A stretch of DNA of 19,153 bases from Phycisphaerales bacterium UBA7800 (GTDB lineage Bacteria; Planctomycetota; Phycisphaerae; Phycisphaerales; Phycisphaeraceae). The translations under genes and the position numbers were made by a program. This document shows, in pieces, positions 6,274 through 14,720 of the stretch. Below the pieces are notes generated by a model that saw nothing but the letters and a program-made list of their open reading frames with translations, ran no database searches and was not told the DNA's origin. Numbering within the stretch: position 1 is the first letter of the stretch; the number at the start of each line of letters is the position of its first letter. The stretch is taken from assembly GCA_002480565.1 (NCBI GenBank), contig DLCK01000002.1:60816-79968 (forward strand), written 5' to 3'.

Positions 6274-8661
6274 TTACGGAGTGGGTTGAGCTTGTACAGC
6301 CCCTTGCATCCCGGTGAATGGATTGCCATACAGGTCAATGGTGTCCCATTGGGGCTCGGCAATCAGGCCTGTACCGTCCAAGGGATAAAGGAACGTCGAC
6401 AAGGATGGATTGGCGATGCTGTTGCCACTTGGCATGGCCTGACTGGTGCCGTTGGTGGCGGTACCGCTGTTGTCATAGACATGATACTCGGTGGCAATGC
6501 CGTAGGCGTTGTTTCGCAGGAACGACAACGGGCCGCTGACATGGAATCCGATCTGGAAATTGCCGGACGCGATATTGCCTTCGGTATTGTTGGATAGCCA
6601 CGAGTGATCCATGGTGGCAAATGTCAGCCCCGCATCACTGTCAAACTCTGCCAGGAAAGTATTACCGATGATATTCATATTGCCGTAGTAACAATTCAGA
6701 CCGGCGCGATACTGGTCGGCTGCAAGAGCATTGGCTGCACCATGTCGCATGATGATGACATTGCCAATAATGTCGTTGTATCCGCTGAACGTGTGTATAC
6801 CGAATTGTGAATCAACGAGCATATTGCCCAGAACATTGACATAACGGCCAATGGTCAGACACTTCTGTGGCATGGGCGTTGTCCCGTTTAGCCAATTGCC
6901 CGAAGCGTCCGGCGCAAAGAAGTATGGCGTGTTACCTGGGTCACAACCAATGAGCAGGTTGTTTGTAATCCACATCGGGTTGATGTTGTTCGGATCAACG
7001 GGATCGGTATTTTCCACGATCAAAACACCCTTGGCATTGACGGTGTTTTCCATCACGTTGCCATAGACCAGGCCCCCATCCATCAATCGGGTATTGGTGA
7101 TTTGCAGACAGTCGCCACCCGTGCGGTCATTGCGCGTCGGCCCGAGGATTCGAAACTCGTTACCCACAATTTCAGGATTGTAACCATAGGACCGAGGCAT
7201 ATTCGTCACGCCCCCGATATACAGACAGTCACCATCCTTCATCAGCACGCGACAATTGCGCACGGTGGGCTCATTGCCATAGAGCTCGATCCCCATGATC
7301 AAGGAAAATGCGATTTTGTCATTGGGGTCCGTAAGCTCAGGAATGTCGTCGATGACATCGCAATGCTCAATGAGAATTCGTTCACCATTGAGATGAATCC
7401 CACGAGCGAAGTCTTTTTGACCATACGTGCCATCGGACATACGTTCGACATTCTGCATACGGATATTGATACCACTGATACTCACATCAATGGGGAGATT
7501 GGCATCGTTAAACCCACTGGCGGATTTGATCACTTTGTAATAGCTAGACGATGTCAGTGTGGCACGTCTCGCCGGATCAATCACGCGAGCGCCAGTCCCT
7601 GCTTCATAGGTACCAATGACCGGCCCGAGTGTTGCGGTTCCACTGTTGAGGACATTAAGCGTGCCGTTGGCATGGACGCCCAGATCATGTTCCATCCCCT
7701 CAAGAAACAGATGGGTATCACCGGACGTGACATAAGGTGAATAGGGATCAAGCAACATGCGGTTCCGCGGACTCTGGGGGGTGAGTCCTGTGCCGTTGGT
7801 TGAGGCATTGAGGTTGTAGTAATAGACCGTCCCGCGATTGGGGACGAAAGCTTGCTGCTGAGCCTGTGCATTGCTGAGGATCAAGTTTTCCTGATACGCA
7901 ATTAAACCTTCGATGGCTTCGAGTCGTTGCGCTTGGGTCAATGAACTTAAAATCACAGACCCCTGCCCCGCTACCGCCGGGATACTGAATTGATACGCCT
8001 GATCCAGTCGCGTCGAAGAATTCAATGGCTCGATGGCAACATGCAAATGATACAGATCACCTTCAACCAGACCTGACACATTTACAGACAAGTCCTGATC
8101 GTGATTGCCTGCTGCCACAGTGATGTTGCTGATCCCCGCAAGCACTGTCCAATCATAATTCCAGACCTTGAATACCACATCACGATCCGTCGATGTCGTC
8201 CACTGGCAGGGAACCGTGACCGTCCCATCCGCAGGCAGGCTCTGTGGGAAATCCACATTCACAAGTTCATCTGCATAAACCGGCGCCGCTGCTGGCGTAC
8301 TGAACTGATAGGCTTGATCCAATCGCGTCGAGGAATTTAAAGGCTCAAGTGCCACATGCAGGTGATACAAATCACCCTCAACCAATCCAGTCACATCCAC
8401 TGCCAAGTCCTGATCAAAAGAGCCGGCAGGTACCGTGATCGTGCTAATCCCAGCAAGCACTGCCCAGTCATTACTCCAGACCTTGAGCACCATGTCACGA
8501 TCCGTTGAGGTCGTCCATTGGCAAGGAATCGAAATCGTTCCATCCGTGACAACACTTGCCGGGAAGTCCACGCTGAGGATTTCATCGGTATAGGCTTGTG
8601 CGTTGGCGTGAAGGACAGACAACATCAACAGGATGACGGTAAACAACGGTGCGTTTCTCAT
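6274..8661 (-). CDS. Secreted right-handed beta-helix protein with duplicated N-terminal domain
   Basis: A 795-residue protein with a signal peptide (MRNAPLFTVILLMLSVLHANAQA). Residues 24-121 and 129-226 are two near-identical domains (shared PCQWTTSTDRD, GLVEGDLYHLHVA, EPLNSSTRLDQAYQFS), probably beta-sandwich modules of unknown binding role. After a helical linker (about 235-275), residues 280-795 are rich in Asn/Gly repeats such as GIHLNGERILIEHCDV, GIELYGNEPTVRNCRV and YGNMNIIGNTFLAE, the pattern of a parallel beta-helix as in polysaccharide lyases and related enzymes. No lyase family or catalytic residues could be fixed from sequence. No lipobox or sorting signal was seen. It follows the GH16 gene after 214 bp that hold two hairpins, and ends at a strong terminator. 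It could be a lyase, epimerase-like protein or a non-catalytic binder. Confidence 0.8.
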   Translation of the reverse strand: MRNAPLFTVILLMLSVLHANAQAYTDEILSVDFPASVVTDGTISIPCQWTTSTDRDMVLKVWSNDWAVLAGISTITVPAGSFDQDLAVDVTGLVEGDLYHLHVALEPLNSSTRLDQAYQFSTPAAAPVYADELVNVDFPQSLPADGTVTVPCQWTTSTDRDVVFKVWNYDWTVLAGISNITVAAGNHDQDLSVNVSGLVEGDLYHLHVAIEPLNSSTRLDQAYQFSIPAVAGQGSVILSSLTQAQRLEAIEGLIAYQENLILSNAQAQQQAFVPNRGTVYYYNLNASTNGTGLTPQSPRNRMLLDPYSPYVTSGDTHLFLEGMEHDLGVHANGTLNVLNSGTATLGPVIGTYEAGTGARVIDPARRATLTSSSYYKVIKSASGFNDANLPIDVSISGINIRMQNVERMSDGTYGQKDFARGIHLNGERILIEHCDVIDDIPELTDPNDKIAFSLIMGIELYGNEPTVRNCRVLMKDGDCLYIGGVTNMPRSYGYNPEIVGNEFRILGPTRNDRTGGDCLQITNTRLMDGGLVYGNVMENTVNAKGVLIVENTDPVDPNNINPMWITNNLLIGCDPGNTPYFFAPDASGNWLNGTTPMPQKCLTIGRYVNVLGNMLVDSQFGIHTFSGYNDIIGNVIIMRHGAANALAADQYRAGLNCYYGNMNIIGNTFLAEFDSDAGLTFATMDHSWLSNNTEGNIASGNFQIGFHVSGPLSFLRNNAYGIATEYHVYDNSGTATNGTSQAMPSGNSIANPSLSTFLYPLDGTGLIAEPQWDTIDLYGNPFTGMQGAVQAQPTP
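7984..8592 (-). repeat. Tandem duplication encoding two 98-residue domains
   Basis: Coding segments 8592-8299 and 8277-7984 encode the two N-terminal domains of the beta-helix protein, offset by 315 nt. The nucleotide sequences are also clearly similar, which indicates a fairly recent internal duplication. Confidence 0.85.
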
Positions 8662-8754
8662 GGCTGTGAACTTTCTGATGTGCGTTGAGGGTTACGTTGC
8701 AAATTTTCAAACGTGCGAGACTCATGGGGTGATCCCAATACAATGCGGAGATGT

Positions 8755-8825
8755 CCTGTGACCGGCGCAACGATCGCGCAGCTTGTCACAGGCGGCAGCT
8801 GATCCAGGAATATGAATCAGCTGCC
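8755..8825. promoter_or_regulatory. Double hairpin between GH16 and beta-helix genes
   Basis: There are two adjacent perfect inverted repeats. CCTGTGAC (8755-8762) pairs with GTCACAGG (8785-8792), and GGCAGCTGAT (8794-8803) pairs with ATCAGCTGCC (8816-8825). Neither is followed by a T-run on either strand. In the minus-strand transcript they would fold about 50 nt after the GH16 stop and about 90 nt before the next start. That fits RNA stabilisation, processing or attenuation between the cistrons. DNA-level operator use is the alternative. Confidence 0.6.
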
Positions 8826-8875
8826 AAGTCGTGTTTACGAAAAATCACAGATCAAATTGTCAGTCTGCCTGATGC

Positions 8876-11317
8876 TTATTTCTGCATCAGGTCTTTGCGT
8901 TGCCAGACACGGACATAGTCAATGATAAAGTCATCAGGCAGATCCGAATCATCGAGCACATTGCCGTCCCAACCGCCGTTAGGCATGGTGAACATCATGT
9001 ATGCAGGTACATTGCAGATGCGGTCATTTTCCCAACGTCCGACCTCCTGACCGTTGGCATAAAAGACGGCTTTGCCCGGCAGCCACAGGAGTCCGGCGGT
9101 GAAGAAACCCTCTTTGTCAGGGGCGAAGTAGATATTGTTGGTACCGATGCTCTTGTGCTGCGAACCGTAATCATCCCAGTGGAATGCAACGTTGTATCGG
9201 TGCGGACCCCATACGGAGAGTGCTTCCATAATGTCGAATTCCATGCCACCGTTGCGCGTGGTTCCGCGTTCGGCACGAGGCACATCCGGCCCACGGTCAG
9301 GCATCATCCAGAACGCCGGCCAGAGTCCCTTGGTGGCGGGCAACTTCATGCGAGCTTCAAAGTAGCCGTAGCGTTGGGTGAACTTCCGATCCGTTTCGAG
9401 GTATCCGCCGGTGTAGTCAGCAAATATTTTGCCAGTGAGATTCCGTGGCCGAGCATTTGGATCATCATTATGCGGTCCGTACTTTTTCTCATAACGCAGT
9501 CGCACGACACCCTCGCCCATGATCGCATTTTTCGGACTCCAACGACTGACTTTGTCCCAGTAGTTGGGGCCGGTGTTTGACCAGTTGGTCGTGTTCAATG
9601 TGCTACCATCAAAGTTGTCATCCATGGTCTGCACCCAATCACCTTCAACGGGTGGTCGCTTGCCAACCCAATCAGGGATGTCCGCCAGCGCTGTCTCGCA
9701 GACGATGCGTTTGACCTGTAACGTTGCGGGCTTGCCGGTGTCGTTGTGAATGGTCAGTTCATTGCATTTATCACTGTTAAATTTCGTGCCGGTTCCGTCA
9801 ACACTGTGCTTGCCTTTTTGAGTTGCGGACCAATATCCCTGCCAGGGCACTTCGGGAATAAAGGACAGGATCAAAGTTTGGATTTGACCGGGTTTGATAG
9901 GACTTGAAGTCTGCTCAATCGCACCAGCCTGACTGGCAAGTCGAACACGCGGCGAGGCCATATCAGTACCCGTATTTTGAATCGTCACCGCCAACTGATT
10001 GCCATCACCAAGATGCCAATAGCCTTTGAGTGGCATGAGTTGGGCACGACTGTTCTGGCGTGGCAGTTCGATATCCAAGACGTTCTTAGCAGCGTTCCAA
10101 CGCACCTTACCATGATGGTGTCCGCGTGCCTGTTTGTCTGCATCAAAATCCGCACCACCAAGAATCAAACCATCCTTGGGCTTAAAGCGCAGGTCAACTT
10201 CCTTGTGCTTGTACTGTGCATCGGAGTCGGTCTTGTTGCCTGCAACGATGGATTCAACCTTGAATGCCACGGGGACATTGAGCTTGGAACAAAACAGCAG
10301 CAAGCTATTAACGTTTGAAGGATCAAGATCGTAACCTTTGCCACCAAACGAATGACCGAAGTTAACAATGAGCGTTGCGGTCTGCCCCGGAGCAATGGTG
10401 AGACCTTCACAGTTCCATGTGTTACGGTTGTCAGGGCGCGAAGGGTTGTCCACACGCAGACTCAGACTCATGGGATGGTTACCTGTATTGGCAACACGAG
10501 CGCGAACCTGTGAATAGCCTGAAAGATTCCACGCCGAACTGCCAGCAGGTCGGATACGTATCCCCGGCCAGGCATCCGCACCGGGATGGAATTCAGCTTT
10601 GAGTCCTGCACCTTCACCCACATGAGCACGGGCGATGCTGATTTGATCTGACGAACCTTTGACCAGCGAAAGCAAATCGGGATTGAGCATATCCAAGAGT
10701 GCTTTGGGAGCCAGACTCCCATCAGGTGCTGCACGCGTCGCAGAGGCTGACTGGCTGGCAGGATCAGCTTTGCCACCGGGCGTGATGGACAAAATTTCAA
10801 AGGACTGTGTTTGCTCGGACTTACCCAGGAAAAACAACATCATCGCAACGCGCGAGGAGTCCAGTGCATAGCCGGGTTGAAAACCCCATGACTTGCCAAA
10901 GACCACCTTGACGGTTTGCGTTGCGCCTGCGGGGATGTCTTTTAATTCACAGTTCCACGGATTGCGATTCTGTTGTGTATGCGGATTGTCCACACGGAAG
11001 CTCACGCGAATGGTTTTGTCACCTGTGTTTTTCACAACAGCTTCGAGATGCGCTCGGCCTGAGAGATCCCAGACGGTGCTGGTAGTTGGCTTGAGCGTGA
11101 TACCCGGCCACTTGTCACTACCGGGCTTGATCGTGATGCTCTGTCCTTTTGCATCTGCCAAGGGCGTGGCCTGCACATCAGCCGATGACGGTCGAATCGA
11201 AATGTCTGCTGTCAGAAGCTCAGTCGTATCCGAAGACGCCCCCTGCACAACAGTGACATTGGCCTGAATGCCTGCAAGAAAAACACTGACGATAGCTGCA
11301 ATGCACAATAAACGCAT
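8876..11317 (-). CDS. Secreted GH16-family glycoside hydrolase with repeated N-terminal modules
   Basis: An 813-residue secreted enzyme. The signal peptide is MRLLCIAAIVSVFLAGIQA. Residues about 40-180 and 230-360 are two related modules (WPGI-x-(L/I)-(K/R)-P, VDNP, NRN-x-WNCE, and FG-x-S), and about 425-540 is a third, more divergent one. These are probably carbohydrate-binding. The GH16 domain spans about 560-810, with DWVQTMDDNFDGSTLNTTNW at its start and catalytic EFDIME at 693-698, the E-x-D-x-x-E form with nucleophile and acid/base glutamates. This family cleaves beta-1,3 or beta-1,4 linkages in glucans and galactans such as laminarin, agar or carrageenan; the substrate cannot be told here. 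ATG at 11317 is chosen for the signal peptide and AAGG 8 nt upstream; the frame is open 21 codons further. It lies 34 bp after a pseudopilin gene, likely in the same operon. Confidence 0.88.
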   Translation of the reverse strand: MRLLCIAAIVSVFLAGIQANVTVVQGASSDTTELLTADISIRPSSADVQATPLADAKGQSITIKPGSDKWPGITLKPTTSTVWDLSGRAHLEAVVKNTGDKTIRVSFRVDNPHTQQNRNPWNCELKDIPAGATQTVKVVFGKSWGFQPGYALDSSRVAMMLFFLGKSEQTQSFEILSITPGGKADPASQSASATRAAPDGSLAPKALLDMLNPDLLSLVKGSSDQISIARAHVGEGAGLKAEFHPGADAWPGIRIRPAGSSAWNLSGYSQVRARVANTGNHPMSLSLRVDNPSRPDNRNTWNCEGLTIAPGQTATLIVNFGHSFGGKGYDLDPSNVNSLLLFCSKLNVPVAFKVESIVAGNKTDSDAQYKHKEVDLRFKPKDGLILGGADFDADKQARGHHHGKVRWNAAKNVLDIELPRQNSRAQLMPLKGYWHLGDGNQLAVTIQNTGTDMASPRVRLASQAGAIEQTSSPIKPGQIQTLILSFIPEVPWQGYWSATQKGKHSVDGTGTKFNSDKCNELTIHNDTGKPATLQVKRIVCETALADIPDWVGKRPPVEGDWVQTMDDNFDGSTLNTTNWSNTGPNYWDKVSRWSPKNAIMGEGVVRLRYEKKYGPHNDDPNARPRNLTGKIFADYTGGYLETDRKFTQRYGYFEARMKLPATKGLWPAFWMMPDRGPDVPRAERGTTRNGGMEFDIMEALSVWGPHRYNVAFHWDDYGSQHKSIGTNNIYFAPDKEGFFTAGLLWLPGKAVFYANGQEVGRWENDRICNVPAYMMFTMPNGGWDGNVLDDSDLPDDFIIDYVRVWQRKDLMQK

Positions 11318-11351
11318 GAGCAATACCTTTTTGAAATAATGGGTTTTGAAC

Positions 11352-12176
11352 TTACTTGGGATATACGAACCACAGATCATCGATCTGCTGAGTAGTCAGG
11401 TAACTGCTATCAATCACTTCACGAGGTGAATTAGCCGAATGTCCGTCGTAGTAGGAGACATTGAGACTGTTATCGTGACGGTAGGCAGTTTGCGTGTTGG
11501 TTGCAGGAAGGTGTTCGCCATCATAATTCGGGGAACTCGATTCACGGATCCCGCCATCCAATGCGTCGGCAAAGGCCAGCTTTTTCGCCGGCGACAAAAT
11601 CTGGATCGAGGTGTATCCCACGACATGAGGACGTGCCGAAACAGGATTCTGCCAAAGGTAATTTGGGGTCCCCCATGTGATGAAGTCCGTGAAATTGCCA
11701 CCATAGGAGCGATGCATATTTGCTTCACCGTTCCAACTGTTGGTATTGGCACTGGCGTAGGACTTGGGGCATGTCACCGCAGGCTGAGCATCAGAACCAC
11801 CACTGTTATCCGCAGGCTTGTATCCAAGATAACCACGTGTGATGCGACTTTGAGCCCAGGACAGTGTCGGCAGACCACTTGAATCGTTGTAGTGATACTC
11901 CGGGTAAACCGGCATGAACCAATCATTGCTATCCGCTGAATAACTGGCACTGCTCACCATAATGCCCCGCAGATTAGACAGGCACTGCATCCGTTTGGAC
12001 GCTTCTCTTGCCTTACCCAATGCCGGCAGAAGGATGGCAATGAGCATTGAGATAATGGAGATCACCACCAGCAATTCGATCAGCGTAAACGCTCCGCGTG
12101 GGTGTCGACGGACACCTGCAGCACCGACTCGGGATGTATTGGCGAATTGAGTCGCCATCATATCAATGCGATTCAT
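11352..12176 (-). CDS. Pseudopilin-like protein with H-X9-DG motif (second copy)
   Basis: A 274-residue protein with a type IV prepilin/type II secretion N-terminal signal at about 25-55 (RGAFTLIELLVVISIISMLIAI), a hydrophobic helix processed by prepilin peptidase. The residue before the Phe is Ala rather than the usual Gly. Near the C-terminus RHDNSLNVSYYDGH gives the H-X9-DG motif of the planctomycete/verrucomicrobial processing-associated domain. The middle has many Tyr, Trp and Asn, like the neighbouring copy. GAGG lies 7 nt before the start. Known families of this type are highly amplified in planctomycetes and their exact role is unsettled. Position directly before the GH16 gene suggests a surface or secretion role linked to polysaccharide use. 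Confidence 0.85.
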   Translation of the reverse strand: MNRIDMMATQFANTSRVGAAGVRRHPRGAFTLIELLVVISIISMLIAILLPALGKAREASKRMQCLSNLRGIMVSSASYSADSNDWFMPVYPEYHYNDSSGLPTLSWAQSRITRGYLGYKPADNSGGSDAQPAVTCPKSYASANTNSWNGEANMHRSYGGNFTDFITWGTPNYLWQNPVSARPHVVGYTSIQILSPAKKLAFADALDGGIRESSSPNYDGEHLPATNTQTAYRHDNSLNVSYYDGHSANSPREVIDSSYLTTQQIDDLWFVYPK

Positions 12177-12253
12177 ATGTCATCCTCTAGATAGTCAACG
12201 ATTAAACAATGATGCATGCAAACTCTTTGCCCCTTGCCTGCAGTGAGAACAGA

Positions 12254-13060
12254 TCAAGGGACGTCATAGGCAAGCCAAAGTTTCTTCTGCTCATCAGCTG
12301 TGAGGTAGGCGTAGTCGATCAATTCCCGCTTCAAGAACTGTGCATGCCCGTCATACATCACGAGGTTGGCCCCATTTTCATGTCGGTATGCGGTCATGAA
12401 TTGGCCCGAAGTATTCTCATTGATATAGCCCGAGGACTTGCCCATGGTCACTGCCGCTTCACGCGAATCCACAAAGGAAAAGACCGTGCTTGGACGTCTT
12501 ATCAAAGCATCCCGATAACCCACAAATATCAATGGTTCGGGATTGGAATAGACGTAATAGTCTGGGTAATGCCAATCGTAGTATTCGCTGAAATTCATGC
12601 CATAGGAGTAACGCATACTCACTGAGTTATCAGGATTGGCATGTTCCACCGCATAAGTCGCATCGGGACAGATTCGGCTTCGATCTGCGGAGTTTGAATG
12701 AACAGGCGTGTAAGGCTTCAAATCCACGTACTGTCGGGTTCGTGAGTCATTTGACCAGTAGGTGTGCTGCCAGTTGATCTTGTTAAATTCGGTCATTGGT
12801 GGCAAATACCAACCATTAAAATCATTGGCATAAGCCTGACTAAAAAGCTGCAACTGTCGGACATTCGAAAGACACTGCAATCGCCTGGCGGACTTACGAG
12901 CCTTGGCCAGTGACGGCAGCAAAATCGCAATAAGCAAAGAGATGATGGAAATCACCACCAAAAGCTCAATGAGCGTAAAAGCAACACGATATTGATTACG
13001 ATTCACTGCGACAATCTGTGGGCTGGTGACGGTATCTGATTTTTCATGGACATGATTCAT
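12254..13060 (-). CDS. Pseudopilin-like protein with H-X9-DG motif (first copy)
   Basis: A 268-residue paralogue of the next gene downstream. It has the prepilin signal VAFTLIELLVVISIISLLIA at about 27-46, again with Ala at -1, then LPSLAKARKSARRLQCLSN, the typical start of the alpha-helical spine. RHENGANLVMYDGH near the C-terminus is the H-X9-DG motif. The end LIDYAYLTADEQKKLWLAY matches the end of the other copy (VIDSSYLTTQQIDDLWFVY), so the two arose by duplication and have diverged strongly. GAGG lies upstream of the ATG at 13060. It is the first gene of the minus-strand run and faces the LacI regulator across 300 bp. Confidence 0.85.
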   Translation of the reverse strand: MNHVHEKSDTVTSPQIVAVNRNQYRVAFTLIELLVVISIISLLIAILLPSLAKARKSARRLQCLSNVRQLQLFSQAYANDFNGWYLPPMTEFNKINWQHTYWSNDSRTRQYVDLKPYTPVHSNSADRSRICPDATYAVEHANPDNSVSMRYSYGMNFSEYYDWHYPDYYVYSNPEPLIFVGYRDALIRRPSTVFSFVDSREAAVTMGKSSGYINENTSGQFMTAYRHENGANLVMYDGHAQFLKRELIDYAYLTADEQKKLWLAYDVP

Positions 13061-13360
13061 GGCTCAAATCCTCAATTAACTGTTCTTCGTTTCAACGCAA
13101 CCGTAAGCCATGTAATCTAATGGACAAACGGCTTGCACGGCAGGACTATATTTCATTTTAAAATATTGTTTTCATGCAAAGTCATGCAATTGAAAATAAA
13201 ACCCAATGAATAATAGCTGTTAATCCTGATATACATTCTGAATACTCACAAAACTATATTTCTGAAATACTGCAAGGTCAAGATATTTTTATATAGTTTT
13301 CTTGATATTTCATGCAAACTAGTGTAAACTTAATTGACTTTACTTCATTGGAGTTTCACC
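13061..13360. promoter_or_regulatory. Divergent control region between pilin operon and LacI regulator
   Basis: This is AT-rich, gene-free sequence. It contains TCATGCAA at 13172-13179, 13182-13189 (10-bp spacing, same face of the helix) and 13310-13317. On the minus strand TATAGT (13150-13145) is a good -10 for the pilin operon, with the paired boxes lying next to or over its weak -35 position. The CATGCAAACT containing the third box recurs at 12215-12224, before the second pilin gene. The boxes are candidate binding sites for the adjacent LacI protein. Confidence 0.55.
13302..13330 (+). promoter_or_regulatory. Sigma-70 promoter of the LacI regulator gene
   Basis: TTGATA (13302-13307) and TAAACT (13325-13330) have exactly 17 bp between them. 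Transcription would start near 13337, giving a leader of about 24 nt. A TCATGCAA box lies in the spacer, where bound repressor would block polymerase. Confidence 0.7.
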
Positions 13361-14503
13361 ATGTCTTTGACTGCACAACAGATCGCCGAAAAAGTCGGGC
13401 TTTCCACAGCCACGGTTTCGCGCGTGCTCAACAACCACCAGAATGTCAGTCCCAAGGCACGCGACGCCGTTTTGGCGGTAGTCCGGGAGAGCGGACAGAT
13501 GCCCCGACTTCTTGGCCGGCGCAGCAAACAGACGGATTCAAAGAACAAGGCTGGTATCTTTCGGATCCTCAATGTGGTGCGGTTCCCGATTGTGCCGATT
13601 CCTGAGGATCCGTTTAACAGTCATCACCATGCTTCGAGCCTGCCCATGTCGGAATACTTTTCCCGTGAGAACCGATTCAGCAGTTCCTTTACAAGGCATG
13701 TGATGAACGGCGTGATTGGTGAAGCACGGTCGATCGGGTTTCGCACTGAAGTCCAGGTGATGCAGGACATACAGACCACCGAAATACTCAACCAGATCAG
13801 CAATACCGACACCCGTGGCGTGTTCCTGATGGGCATCTACCGACAGGATGTGACGGACTTTCTTCAGCTCTGCCAATGCCCGGTGGTCAGCATGATGACA
13901 TGGGATCACAACGGCTGGCCGGACTATGTGGGTATCGACAATCACAAAGGCATTCGTCTTGGTTTTGAACATCTACGCGAACTGGGGCACACACGAATTG
14001 GCTACGTTGCAGGCGACCTTGATAACAACATGGTCTTCCGTGATCGTCTTGCTGCGTTTAAAACCATGGTCGTGGATGCAGGACTTGAATTGCGACAAGA
14101 CTGGATTGTCAGTGGCAGTTGTGAAATTGATCACATGCAGGCAGGCGTGGAGAAAGTCATAGCAGGTGAGGATCGCCCCACTGCCATGCTCTGCTGCTAT
14201 GACGGGGCAGCAGTTGCCATCCAGCGCGCAGCTTATCATCTGCATCTGCGGATACCTGATGATGTGAGTGTGGTGGGCTTTGATGATTCGGAAATTGCTT
14301 CGCTTGTCTCCCCGCCCCTGACCACCATCCGCACCCCCAGCTATCTCGTCGGCCAACAGGCTGTGCAGTTAATGGTGATGCGGATGCGTCGGCCGATCCA
14401 ACCTGGCGATGGATGCTCCATGCGCGTGACCCCTGAATTAATCACCCGTGCATCGACTGCCCCACCCAAAGCAGCATTGGTCACAGGCAACGCAAACCCA
14501 TAA
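13361..14503 (+). CDS. LacI-family transcriptional regulator
   Basis: A 380-residue DNA-binding regulator. The helix-turn-helix is at about 4-23 (TAQQIAEKVGLSTATVSRVL), followed by NNHQNVSPKARDAVLAVV. The usual GY-x-PN hinge is missing. A longer linker of about 70 residues (RRSKQTDS... to about 120) leads into a periplasmic-binding-protein-like sensor domain with GVFLMG, VGIDNHKGIRLGFEHLRELGH, RIGYVAGD, DDVSVVGFDDSEIA and LTTIRTP. Known members bind sugars and repress carbohydrate genes. GGAG 7 nt before ATG 13361 fixes the start; an in-frame ATG 9 codons upstream (13334) lies too close to the predicted transcription start. Neighbours suggest control of the pilin/GH16 operon, the downstream SGNH gene and itself. 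The effector sugar is unknown. Confidence 0.92.
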   Translation: MSLTAQQIAEKVGLSTATVSRVLNNHQNVSPKARDAVLAVVRESGQMPRLLGRRSKQTDSKNKAGIFRILNVVRFPIVPIPEDPFNSHHHASSLPMSEYFSRENRFSSSFTRHVMNGVIGEARSIGFRTEVQVMQDIQTTEILNQISNTDTRGVFLMGIYRQDVTDFLQLCQCPVVSMMTWDHNGWPDYVGIDNHKGIRLGFEHLRELGHTRIGYVAGDLDNNMVFRDRLAAFKTMVVDAGLELRQDWIVSGSCEIDHMQAGVEKVIAGEDRPTAMLCCYDGAAVAIQRAAYHLHLRIPDDVSVVGFDDSEIASLVSPPLTTIRTPSYLVGQQAVQLMVMRMRRPIQPGDGCSMRVTPELITRASTAPPKAALVTGNANP

Positions 14504-14720
14504 ACCAAACTATCATCAATGCGAGGTAAGATTCCAAACAAGTCTCAAATACAGCTCTACCGAAATCAAACCACCGACCATGATACGTCTCGAATACATG
14601 TCGAATAGACACATCTTCACGGTCAACGGATACAAAACCAATCGCAACTTTGACTCTGTAGCGGGCTACAATAAATAGCTCGTCATTTATCCATTTAAAA
14701 ACACACGGAGTTCATTGCTC
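14504..14720. other. Gap between regulator and SGNH hydrolase genes
   Basis: No terminator hairpin was seen after the LacI gene. TTGACT at 14650-14655 and TACAAT at 14667-14672 resemble promoter hexamers, but their spacing (11 bp) is wrong; TTGACT with AAATAG would have 17 bp. The SGNH gene may have its own promoter here or be read through from the regulator. Confidence 0.3.

Noticed and set aside
7102..7740. 212-codon plus-strand open frame
   Set aside because: It is antisense to the beta-helix gene. The minus-strand frame has a signal peptide, repeats and a terminator.
8900..9580. 226-codon plus-strand open frame
   Set aside because: It is antisense to the GH16 catalytic domain, which is clearly the real product.
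14448..14678. 76-codon plus-strand open frame overlapping the end of the LacI gene
   Set aside because: It has no ribosome binding site, overlaps the regulator by 56 bp in another frame, and has no recognisable domain.
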